Shown here one piece after another: positions 7,081-13,871 of a DNA stretch of 17,514 nt. Both the position numbers and the translations under genes were made by a program. The DNA is from JBGTFE01 sp041747435 (GTDB lineage Bacteria > Acidobacteriota > Blastocatellia > Pyrinomonadales > Pyrinomonadaceae). The stretch covers positions 1 to 17,514 of the forward strand of contig JBGTFE010000151.1 in the NCBI GenBank assembly GCA_041747435.1, read 5' to 3'. Numbering within the stretch: position 1 is the stretch's first letter; each line of letters starts with the position of its first letter. The notes under the pieces are model-generated. The model saw only the letters and a program-made list of their open reading frames with translations, had not been told where the DNA came from and ran no database searches.

Positions 7081-8100
7081 ATGAAAAGAGTAGGAATTTT
7101 GGTCGGGCGCGAAGTTACGTTTCCCGAATCTATAATTAACAGCATCAATGAAAAAGGCAAAGGCGAGATCGTCGCCGAAATGGTTACCATCGGCGGAATC
7201 CGAATGGACGAGCCGAAAAAATACGATTTGATCATCGACCGTATTTCGCACGAAGTTCCCTTTTATCGCGCGACGTTAAAGCGTTTCGCGCTCGAGGGCA
7301 CATACATCGTCAACAATCCGTTTTGGTGGTCGGCTGACGACAAGTTTTTCAACTTTTCGCTTGCGTCAAAGATCGGCGTTGCGATACCGAAAACCGTTTT
7401 GCTTCCGCAGGAAAAATATATTCCCGACGTCACTAGCGAATCGCTTCGCAACCTTGAATTCCCGATAGATTGGCAAGGCATCGTCGATTATGTCGGCTTC
7501 CCGGCTTTTCTGAAACCGTTTGACGGCGGCGGCTGGAAAAACGTTTCGAAGATCTGGTCGCTTGACGAACTTTGGGCGGTTTATAACCAAACCGGCACGC
7601 TCTGCATGACGCTTCAGGAAGGCATTGAATACGATCAATTCGTCCGCTGCTACTGCGTCGGACAAGAAAAAGTTTTGATCATGCCCTACGATCCGTCGAA
7701 ACCCTATCTTTCTGGAATGCAATATGTAAACGTTGAAGATTATCTCTCGCCTGAGCTGCACGCGCGTGTCGAAAAAGACGTTATCACGATCTGTAAAGCG
7801 CTTGGCTACGACCTGAATACGGTTGAATTTGCGATCAAAGACGGCGTTCCCTACGCAATCGACTTTATGAATCCCGCGCCTGACGCCGAGCTTGCTTCGG
7901 TCGGCGAATACAATCACAGATGGATCGTCGATGCGATGACCGAATTCGTCATCAAAAAGCTTTCGGGTGAGGTCGCGCAGCCCGAATATCGGTGGACGGC
8001 GATGCTCGCGGGTGAAACCGCACCGAAACCGGCAAAAGTAAAAGCTGCAAAATCCGCTGAAAAGAAAACGCAAACCAAAAAAGCGTCGGGCGGAAAATAG
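7081..8100 (+). CDS. RimK-like ATP-grasp ligase
   Basis: 339 residues, soluble. The N-terminal pre-ATP-grasp domain (1-95) starts KRVGILVGREVTFPESIINSI. The central lysine-bearing strand and glycine loop are at FLKPFDGGGWKNVSKI (143-158; Lys145), and the adenine-linker region is near LQEGIEYDQFVR (178-189). The metal-binding end is TVEFAIKDGVPYAIDFMNPAPD (247-268), with Glu249, Asp261 and Asn264 as expected Mg ligands. This is the classical ATP-grasp order, unlike the permuted enzyme at 3120-4469. Such enzymes form amide or peptide bonds through acyl phosphates. The substrate is unknown. Residues 315-339 are a Lys/Ala-rich tail that looks disordered and basic. AAGGA at 7070-7074, 6 nt from the ATG, is a good ribosome site. 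It may be independently transcribed from the TATAAT at 7050. Confidence 0.88.
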   Translation: MKRVGILVGREVTFPESIINSINEKGKGEIVAEMVTIGGIRMDEPKKYDLIIDRISHEVPFYRATLKRFALEGTYIVNNPFWWSADDKFFNFSLASKIGVAIPKTVLLPQEKYIPDVTSESLRNLEFPIDWQGIVDYVGFPAFLKPFDGGGWKNVSKIWSLDELWAVYNQTGTLCMTLQEGIEYDQFVRCYCVGQEKVLIMPYDPSKPYLSGMQYVNVEDYLSPELHARVEKDVITICKALGYDLNTVEFAIKDGVPYAIDFMNPAPDAELASVGEYNHRWIVDAMTEFVIKKLSGEVAQPEYRWTAMLAGETAPKPAKVKAAKSAEKKTQTKKASGGK

Positions 8101-8136
8101 TTTTGCGGAAAAATAAATCGCAAAAGGACACGAAGC

Positions 8137-8161
8137 AACACGAATTTGTTTCGTGTTTTTT
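8137..8161 (+). terminator. Intrinsic terminator between convergent genes
   Basis: AACACGAA at 8137-8144 pairs with TTCGTGTT at 8150-8157 around a 5-nt loop, and T residues continue through 8161. It follows the plus-strand ATP-grasp gene and sits just before the stop of the convergent TPR gene. A second, AT-rich hairpin (TTTTGCG/CGCAAAA, 8101-8125) begins directly after the stop codon of the ATP-grasp gene. Confidence 0.7.
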
Positions 8162-8164
8162 CGT

Positions 8165-9580
8165 TTAATCTTCGTCGTCGAAATCGAGCGGAATTCTTGA
8201 TGAAAGTAAGTTGCGGCTGATGATGAGCCCGATCCAGATGAGCAGCGCGACGGATGAGACCGCCCAGCCGATATTTGCGACGAGGTCGTCAAAAACCGTC
8301 AAGCCGAAAATGATCATCGGGAAGCCGAGAAAGGCGATCTTGAGCGTCGTGCGTTTTGAGCGTTCGAGCGTGTCGAGCAAATTTACGCGGCTGATTTCGA
8401 GATCCATATAATCTTCGTCGTCATTCAGCCGGGCGAAATATTCAGATTCGTTTTGCGTCCAGCGCCGAAGCGCCGGCGTTTCGGCAACGCGGTTTGCGGC
8501 TGAAAAATGATGTATCACGTGTGCAATCTTGCCGTCGCGAAGAGCTATCTCCGCCAGCCCGCGAACCGAACGAAAGTTTTGACCGGCTTTATCGAGCGCT
8601 TTTTGAAACGCCTTTTGCGCTCGATCCCAGTCGCCGTATTGAAAATAGATCTCGCCGAGACGAGCCAGTAATTCGCCGTCGTCTCCGGCGCGTTTTTCCG
8701 CGAGGCGAAGCGCCGCCAGCGCTTTTTTTTCCATTTTCGGGTTGCGTTCCGAACCGGCAAATGAATAAAGACAGCGGGCGAAATCGAATAAAAGCCAGGC
8801 GTTTCGCGGAGTTATAACGAGCGCGCGTCGAAAGGTTTCAAGCGCCTGAAGAAGATAGCCCGAAAGACGCAGTTCATTTCCGAGCTGCCGCAAATAATCC
8901 GCTTTTTCAAGGTCTTCAGCATTGTGGCTTGCGCCCTTACTGCGTGCGGGCTTCTGCAATTCGCCGATAGAATCTTCCAGAACATCGACCGAAGGAATCT
9001 GCGCAAATTCCGCTTTCATCAGCGTCTCCTTCGGCTCTTTGAGATAATCGCGCAATTCGATCGACCGGTTATCCAAAACATTTTCGGGCAGCACCGCAAA
9101 AAGACTGTGGATCATGCGGCGATACTCTTCGCCGCCGGACGCAAATGCCAACTCCGCGCCCTTGCCGCGCACCGAGGTGCGATAGCGGTAAAACACGTTG
9201 CCGCCTCGTTTTAAGGCGCGCAGAGCGTGCGTTTCGACTTGTTCGACATCGGAAAGTTTCAGCCGCCGGCGCGAAGTGTTGAACCACGCCCAAGCGCGCG
9301 GCACGATACCGCGGCGCATCAAGCGTTTGCCGTCGAAAACGATCTTATCGGTCCAAAGAAAAATCGGGAGCAGAACCCACGAAGCGCCGAAAAGGAGCGC
9401 CGCAGCCCAATCGATCTCAAGATAAACCAGAAATCCGGAAAAGAAAGTGGCGAGACAAAACGCGGCAAAATAGTTGTTCGGGGAAACACGGATCGAAACC
9501 GGCTTCGCCGAAACGGACGCGGAAACCGCAGTTTCCTTTTCAGAAGCGTCAGCCGTTTTGATCGGGGCGATATTGCTCAG
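8165..9580 (-). CDS. Membrane protein with PH-like domain and TPRs, probable CUG start
   Basis: 471 residues if started at the CTG at 9580-9578. The frame is open up to the TAA at 9607-9605 and contains no upstream ATG, GTG or TTG; the first TTG (9322) would delete a convincing TM hairpin at about 38-57 and 59-77. GAGGAA at 9591-9586 sits 5 nt before the CTG, supporting it. After the hairpin, residues 78-185 look like a bacterial PH-like domain (DKIVFDGKRLMRRG, then alternating strands and a terminal helix with YRRMIHSLFAVLP). TPR-like helices follow at about 226-258 and 300-335, then a second TM hairpin at about 415-436 and 440-458, ending in an acidic tail. Role unknown; a membrane scaffold is plausible. 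It lies 72 bp downstream of the TPR gene at 9653-10525, same strand, likely same operon. Confidence 0.8.
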   Translation of the reverse strand: MSNIAPIKTADASEKETAVSASVSAKPVSIRVSPNNYFAAFCLATFFSGFLVYLEIDWAAALLFGASWVLLPIFLWTDKIVFDGKRLMRRGIVPRAWAWFNTSRRRLKLSDVEQVETHALRALKRGGNVFYRYRTSVRGKGAELAFASGGEEYRRMIHSLFAVLPENVLDNRSIELRDYLKEPKETLMKAEFAQIPSVDVLEDSIGELQKPARSKGASHNAEDLEKADYLRQLGNELRLSGYLLQALETFRRALVITPRNAWLLFDFARCLYSFAGSERNPKMEKKALAALRLAEKRAGDDGELLARLGEIYFQYGDWDRAQKAFQKALDKAGQNFRSVRGLAEIALRDGKIAHVIHHFSAANRVAETPALRRWTQNESEYFARLNDDEDYMDLEISRVNLLDTLERSKRTTLKIAFLGFPMIIFGLTVFDDLVANIGWAVSSVALLIWIGLIISRNLLSSRIPLDFDDED

Positions 9581-9652
9581 ATAAATTCCTCGTGCCTTGT
9601 GATGTTAAAAGAAATACCTAATTCAGCGAGATTTTACAAATTAATTCGAACG

Positions 9653-10525
9653 TTAAAATGGCATCTGCGGCATTCCGGTCGGTATTGGCGGTTTGGCGGC
9701 ATCAAGTTCCTTTGCCTTTTCCGGATTCAGCTCTTCGAGTTTTTTCTTTGCCTCGCCGGCGGTCGTTGACGGCGGAATCGGTTTACCGTCGGCGTCTTTT
9801 GCTTCGCTCGCGTCTTTGGCGATCTTGAAATAAAGCTCGACCGCTTCTGCAGTTTTGCCCTGCTTTTCGTAAATTCGCGCGAGTTCAAAATTTATTGTCT
9901 CTTTTGCGAGGATCGGATCTTCCAGCGCGGCGAGTTCCTGAAAGAGCGCTGCTGCGCCGTCAAGATTCCCGTCGTCCGCCCGCGCGTGTGCAAGCGCAAA
10001 TTTCGAAAGCTCGCCGACTTCGCCGCTATTTGAAGAAAGCGTTTCAAGTTCCTGGATTGCTTCCGCGCGTTGATCGGGAAGCTTTAATTTAGTGACCGCG
10101 ACAAAATATTTAGCTTTTTCGCCGACGCCGCCGCCAAATTTATCGGCAATTGCCTGAAATTCATTTACCGCGGCTTCGGAGCGTTCTTTTTCCGTCTTGA
10201 AAGTTTTCGCGCCCGAACCCGGCTGCGGCACATCCGTGATCTGAGCGGTCGCAGTTTCGATCGCTTTGCCAAGCGCGGCTTGCGCCTGCGCATTGGAACG
10301 TCGGTTCCACGTGTAAAAAATGCCGATCAAGACCGCCAAAACAGCTACCGCTGCAAGCGCGTAAAGGAAATTTTTGCCTTTACCCTCAAATTTCTTGCTA
10401 ACAGATTCGACCTTTGCGCCGATCTTTCGCTGAAACTCGTCTCGGTAACGTTCCTTTTTCTTTTCTTCCTTCTTTTCCGGTTTGCGAAATTGCGGTGCGG
10501 TTACGTGTCTCTTTTTTCTAGCCAT
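9653..10525 (-). CDS. YfgM-like membrane-anchored TPR protein
   Basis: 290 residues. The N-terminus (1-50) is cytoplasmic and very basic (MARKKRHVTAP, many Lys/Glu), followed by one TM at about 51-72 and a short YTWNRRSNAQAQAAL segment. Residues 75-250 form alpha-helical pairs of the TPR_21/YfgM type; motifs include AVNEFQAIADKFGGG, AIQELETLSSNSGEVGELSKFALA, and INFELARIYEKQGKTAEAVELYFKIAKD. The C-terminus is proline-rich (PPIPTGMPQMPF). YfgM in E. coli is a periplasm-facing ancillary partner of the SecYEG translocon; here topology (positive-inside) puts the TPR part outside the cytoplasm. Ser/Thr/Ala-rich composition fits a periplasmic domain. First gene of a probable two-gene operon with the PH/TPR membrane protein. 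Function as a translocon or assembly adaptor is inferred from fold only. Confidence 0.8.
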   Translation of the reverse strand: MARKKRHVTAPQFRKPEKKEEKKKERYRDEFQRKIGAKVESVSKKFEGKGKNFLYALAAVAVLAVLIGIFYTWNRRSNAQAQAALGKAIETATAQITDVPQPGSGAKTFKTEKERSEAAVNEFQAIADKFGGGVGEKAKYFVAVTKLKLPDQRAEAIQELETLSSNSGEVGELSKFALAHARADDGNLDGAAALFQELAALEDPILAKETINFELARIYEKQGKTAEAVELYFKIAKDASEAKDADGKPIPPSTTAGEAKKKLEELNPEKAKELDAAKPPIPTGMPQMPF

Positions 10526-10552
10526 TATTGCAATTCTTGCCCTTTCTTTCGT

Positions 10553-10582
10553 TGTATAATCAGTTAATAAGATTTTTGTAAA
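10553..10582 (-). promoter_or_regulatory. Candidate promoter for the two-gene TPR operon
   Basis: On the minus strand TTTACA (10582-10577) is followed after 18 nt by TATACA (10558-10553), 28 bp upstream of the ATG at 10525. The -35 matches consensus at 5 of 6 positions and the -10 at 4 of 6. The region is AT-rich, so other alignments are possible. Confidence 0.4.
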
Positions 10583-10674
10583 AGAATCAATTTAACCAAA
10601 AAACGCGGGTGTTAGCAAGTTAGAGGCTGAAGCGATGAAAAGGCGAACGACAAATATTCGGGCGAAGATTTTCG

Positions 10675-10702
10675 GGAACAATTCCCGCAATGCGGTGTCT
10701 AA
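10675..10702 (+). promoter_or_regulatory. ECF (sigma-E-type) promoter of the sigma factor gene
   Basis: GGAACAA at 10675-10681, 15 nt, then GTCTAA at 10697-10702 matches the E. coli sigma-E promoter arrangement (GGAACTT, N15, GTCTAA) except for two -35 edge bases. The predicted start of transcription would be about 18 nt before the ATG at 10727. The -35 lies inside a perfect palindrome, CGGGAA-CAA-TTCCCG (10673-10687), which could also be a repressor site. Position directly in front of an ECF sigma gene argues for autoregulation. Confidence 0.65.
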
Positions 10703-10726
10703 TAGTTTAGTTCGCAGGAAATGCGG

Positions 10727-11428
10727 ATGAGCGATCTAAAATTTCCGCTTGTCGGAAAAGGAAAAACGCAGGAGATGTTCTTCAGTAAGTCAATCGCTTT
10801 TGACGGCGAAGAATTAGGAAATGTCGCTTTGGTGACCGACTCGTCTTCTGCCGGCTCATCCGCCCAGAGCGAATTTATTGAAAACTTAAAAGCGGGCGAT
10901 GCAGCGGCGTTCGATTTGCTCGTAACGCGTTATAGCGGTGATATTTACGCGCTTCTTTTTCGGATGACGGAAGACGCGGAAGAATCCGCCGATCTGACGC
11001 AGGAAACCTTTTTGAGCGCGCTGAAAGCGATACGAAAGTTTCGCGGCGAAGCCGACTTGAAGACTTGGCTTTTCCGGATTGCGATAAACGAATCGCGAAA
11101 CCGTTTTCGTTGGTGGAAGCGGCGCAGACGCGAAAAAACCGTTTCGCTCGATGCGCCGATCGGGATGAGCGAAACGCCATTGAGCGAGACTTTTTCTACC
11201 GATTTGAAAAATCCGGAAGAAAATCTTTTGCGGCGCGAAAGAGAACATTTTTTGCGCGGCGCCTTGAAGGAATTGCCCGAAATTTTTCGCGAAGCCGTTA
11301 TTTTATGCGATATCGAAGGATTAAGTTATGACGAAATCAGCTCGATCCTCAACATAAATCTCGGAACGGTAAAATCGCGGATCGCGCGCGGACGCGAGGA
11401 ATTGAGGAAAAAACTCCGCGATATTTGA
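10727..11428 (+). CDS. ECF RNA polymerase sigma factor (RpoE-like)
   Basis: 233 residues from the ATG at 10727. I prefer this start to the ATG at 10721 because AGGA (10716-10719) is 7 nt from it but only 1 nt from the earlier codon. Region sigma-2 is at about 62-128: AFDLLVTRYSGDIYALLFRMTEDAEESADLTQETFLSALKAIRKF, then TWLFRIAINESRNRFRWWKRRRR. Region sigma-4 is at about 173-228: ALKELPEIFREAVILCDIEGLSYDEISSILNINLGTVKSRIARGREELRKKL, the helix-turn-helix that reads the -35 element. The first ~50 residues are an extra, poorly ordered N-terminal extension (Ser-rich at 37-48). ECF factors redirect RNA polymerase in response to envelope stress after release from an anti-sigma factor; the next gene encodes one. 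An apparent self-recognised promoter precedes it. Confidence 0.95.
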   Translation: MSDLKFPLVGKGKTQEMFFSKSIAFDGEELGNVALVTDSSSAGSSAQSEFIENLKAGDAAAFDLLVTRYSGDIYALLFRMTEDAEESADLTQETFLSALKAIRKFRGEADLKTWLFRIAINESRNRFRWWKRRRREKTVSLDAPIGMSETPLSETFSTDLKNPEENLLRREREHFLRGALKELPEIFREAVILCDIEGLSYDEISSILNINLGTVKSRIARGREELRKKLRDI

Positions 11429-11429
11429 A

Positions 11430-11634
11430 AAGCGAATAACTGACCCGCCCCGGTTTCACAAAATAAGCCAAAATCGGTGCCAAACGATGGGTCAAGTGAG
11501 CGAAAAGCTCGGGAAATTCAATTGATTTTGAAAACGTGACCAGCAACTCCGTTGAAAGAACAGATTGAAGATTTTGGGCAAACCGTATGTTTTCCAATAA
11601 AGGAAAACAGCCGGGGTCGGTCAGTTATTCGCTT
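11430..11634. repeat. 205-bp segment bounded by 24-nt imperfect inverted repeats
   Basis: The left arm at 11430-11453 and the reverse complement of the right arm at 11611-11634 match at 22 of 24 positions, beginning AAGCGAATAACTGACC and ending CCCCGG. The arms fill the gap between the sigma factor stop (11428) and the anti-sigma start (11642) almost exactly. Adjacent 7-mers TTGAAAA (11425-11431) and TTAAAAA (11633-11639) could be a decayed target duplication. The interior has no ORF. It contains a perfect 7-bp hairpin (11589-11608, GTTTTCC/GGAAAAC) and a small GAGC/GCTC hairpin near 11500. It may be a MITE-like insertion or an RNA structure controlling the downstream gene. Confidence 0.75.
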
Positions 11635-11641
11635 AAAAACG

Positions 11642-12466
11642 ATGAAATGCGAGAATTTACAATTGAATCTGTCGATCTATTTGGACGCTTGTTTGAGCGC
11701 TGATGAGCGCGTCGTTTTTGACGCACATTTGGCGGAATGTGCTTTGTGCGGACAAAAATTCGCTGATCTTCAGGACTTAAGAAGCGATCTTCGCGCGATG
11801 GCGCGTCCCGAAATTCCGGCTCACGTTCTGACTTCAGTCAGAAGCGCGGTCGAACTTCGGATCATCGAACGCCAACGCTCATTTTTCGGCGCGGAAAATT
11901 TCCGGCGCTGGCTGGAGCTTCGGCTGATGCCTTACAGCGTCGGCGTCGTCGCGTCGCTTTTGATGGCGTTTTTGCTTCTCGGAACACTGCTTTCCGGAGT
12001 TCAACAGCCTATCGAAACCGCAAAGCTCGACGCAAATTATCCATCCGCTCTGATGCTTTCAAATTCTAAAGGATTTCCCGATCTCGCCTGGAATGAAGTT
12101 GCTCTAGACGCGCAGGATTTTGCGCGAAGCCGCATTTCCGTCTCGGGCGAATCACCGTCGGTGAATCCGGCGGGAGCGTTAGTCGCTCTTACAAGATCGC
12201 TTGTGCGCGGCGAAATGAAAGATGAGGAAGTCGTGGTTGTTGCAAATGTTTTTGGCGACGGCTTGGCGCAAATCGCGGAAGTTATCGAGCGACCGCGCGA
12301 TGAAAGAGTTTTATACGATCTCAACAAAGCTTTAAGATCCGACGCGGCGGATGCGCCGTTTGTACCGGCGAGTTTCGACAATCGAGCGGATTCGGTTCAA
12401 ATCGTGCTTAAGATACAGCGCGTCGATGTCAACGTAAAAGGATTAAAATCTAATCGCAAAAATTAA
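11642..12466 (+). CDS. Transmembrane zinc-finger anti-sigma factor
   Basis: 274 residues from the ATG at 11642. The N-terminal ZAS-type zinc finger reads MKCENLQLNLSIYLDACLSA then HLAECALC: ligands Cys3, His29, Cys33 and Cys36 (HxxxCxxC). Residues 45-95 are the linker that embraces the sigma factor in known family members. A single TM lies at about 98-119 (YSVGVVASLLMAFLLLGTLL), and the remaining ~150 residues face the periplasm. That C-terminal half is not a domain I recognise; it ends in a basic KSNRKN. In the family, stress-triggered proteolysis or conformational change frees the sigma factor. An upstream TTG at 11552 keeps the frame but lies in the inverted-repeat segment and adds no family sequence. 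No strong ribosome site precedes 11642; any would lie in the right arm. It converges on the TPR gene with a 1-nt gap. Confidence 0.88.
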   Translation: MKCENLQLNLSIYLDACLSADERVVFDAHLAECALCGQKFADLQDLRSDLRAMARPEIPAHVLTSVRSAVELRIIERQRSFFGAENFRRWLELRLMPYSVGVVASLLMAFLLLGTLLSGVQQPIETAKLDANYPSALMLSNSKGFPDLAWNEVALDAQDFARSRISVSGESPSVNPAGALVALTRSLVRGEMKDEEVVVVANVFGDGLAQIAEVIERPRDERVLYDLNKALRSDAADAPFVPASFDNRADSVQIVLKIQRVDVNVKGLKSNRKN

Positions 12467-12467
12467 G

Positions 12468-13850
12468 CTACTTTTTCTCCATCGCCTGTTTCAACTTTTC
12501 AGCCATCGGCGGATCGATCTTCCGAAGTTCTTCGTATTGCTCGCGCGCGGCAGCCAAATTATTATCCAAAAAGTAAATATACCCGAGATTATATCGCGCC
12601 TTGGAAAACCGAGGGCTAAGTAAAAGGCACTTTCGATACGCGGCGACGGCGTTTCCGCGCTGGCGCACAGCGTAATACGCGTTTCCGAGCAGATAAAAAC
12701 CGTCGGAATAGTCCGGATTGTTTGCGGTAAATTCAAGCAATCCGCTGACCGCTTTTTCGTAATATTTTGTCGCAATTTCGGGTTTATTCAGAAAATCGTG
12801 GGCGCGTCCCAAATAAAAATTCGTCTCGCCGTCGTTCGGGCTTATTTTCAGCGCGTCGTTGCAAGTGTTAATTGCAAGCTGATATTGCTTTGTGTCGTTA
12901 TATGCGCGGCACAAATTGGTGTATGCCATCGAATTTCCCGGAACCAGCTTTACGGCTTTGAGTCCGGCTTCAACCGCTTCCTGCGAACGATCTGCCAAAC
13001 TATAATACCAGCTCAAACTTACATATAAGTTTCCGTCGTCTTGGAATACGCCGAGCGCTTTTTTTGTCGTATCGACCGCGTTATTAAATTGATTCAAACT
13101 GCGATAAAGATCGCCTAAATTGACATAAGCCTGATAGTGATCCGGCTTCGCGCTTATAGCCTTTTGATAAGAAATCATCGCGTCGTCAAATTTTCTGCTC
13201 TTTTGATATGCGTCTCCAAGCAAAAAATAAGATTCGCCGACGAATCTCGTTCCGCGGCTAAGCGCGCTCGTCGCCGCGGTTTGCTGATTCGCCGTTTCGC
13301 CGAGCCCGTGATGCGTCAAAGCCAGGAAATAATCGATGTCGGCGTTGTTTGGATTTGTCTGAGCCGCCGCGCGAAAAACGTTCATCGCCTCATGCCATTG
13401 GCGTTTAGCGAGAAAAACCTCGCCCAAATTTATGTTGTAATTTAAATTTTTTGGGGCGAGCTTCGTCGCTTCCTGTAAATCGTTTTGAGCGGCGTCAAAA
13501 TTCTGTTTTTGGAAATTAATAAACCAACGAAGGTCGTAAATATTGAGCTCCGGCTTATAACCTTGCGCAAGCGCAGAGTCTAATTCTTCAAGACTTTTAT
13601 CATATTGTTTAAGAGAAAAATGCGCGTAGCCTTTCCTGTAGTGCGCTTCAGGATATTTCGGTTCGGCGGCGATTGCTTCGGCGAATTTATCGATCGCGGC
13701 TTGATAATTTTTTTTCTCGAAGAGTTTTTCTCCATCCCGAAAAAGCTTTTTTGCCTTACCCGACTGCGCGGCAAGTTCCGCCGGTAAAATAAAAAAAGCG
13801 GCAAGTAAGATAAAAAATGTGATCGATCCTGTAAAAAGCCTTTTTGTCAT
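12468..13850 (-). CDS. Secreted/periplasmic TPR-repeat protein
   Basis: 460 residues. A signal peptide spans 1-28 (MTKRLF, hydrophobic core, ELAA/Q cleavage). The rest is almost wholly tetratricopeptide repeats, about ten of them, from residue 33 to the end; the clearest are AKKLFRDGEKLFEKKNYQAAI, AHYRKGYAHFSLKQYDKSLEE, AYVNLGDLYRSLNQFNNAVD, NFYLGRAHDFLNKPEIATKY and ARYNLGYIYFLDNNLAAAREQ. TPR arrays bind peptides or proteins, so this is a likely periplasmic adaptor with no enzymatic motif. It starts 21 bp after the kinase gene on the same strand (AGGAG in the gap), indicating one operon: zinc-ribbon protein, kinase, TPR protein. Kinase and TPR partners commonly occur together, so the protein may sense or scaffold for the kinase's external domain; that is inference. 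It ends 1 nt from the convergent anti-sigma gene. Confidence 0.88.
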   Translation of the reverse strand: MTKRLFTGSITFFILLAAFFILPAELAAQSGKAKKLFRDGEKLFEKKNYQAAIDKFAEAIAAEPKYPEAHYRKGYAHFSLKQYDKSLEELDSALAQGYKPELNIYDLRWFINFQKQNFDAAQNDLQEATKLAPKNLNYNINLGEVFLAKRQWHEAMNVFRAAAQTNPNNADIDYFLALTHHGLGETANQQTAATSALSRGTRFVGESYFLLGDAYQKSRKFDDAMISYQKAISAKPDHYQAYVNLGDLYRSLNQFNNAVDTTKKALGVFQDDGNLYVSLSWYYSLADRSQEAVEAGLKAVKLVPGNSMAYTNLCRAYNDTKQYQLAINTCNDALKISPNDGETNFYLGRAHDFLNKPEIATKYYEKAVSGLLEFTANNPDYSDGFYLLGNAYYAVRQRGNAVAAYRKCLLLSPRFSKARYNLGYIYFLDNNLAAAREQYEELRKIDPPMAEKLKQAMEKK

Positions 13851-13871
13851 TTTTCTTTGAGCTCCTGAAAT

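Noticed and set aside
3120..8100. Ribosomal peptide or graspetide cluster around the ATP-grasp genes
   Set aside because: No short precursor peptide gene with a core rich in Thr/Glu/Asp was found beside either ligase.
10562..10574. 13-mer AGTTAATAAGATT repeated at 16219-16231 in two intergenic regions
   Set aside because: A few 13-nt matches are expected by chance in a window of this size, and its position relative to the two promoters differs.
10721..10726. Earlier ATG for the sigma factor
   Set aside because: It is 1 nt from AGGA, too close; the ATG at 10727 has normal spacing.
11552..11641. 30-residue upstream extension of the anti-sigma factor from a TTG
   Set aside because: It lies in the inverted-repeat segment and precedes the usual zinc-finger start; ATG 11642 fits the family.
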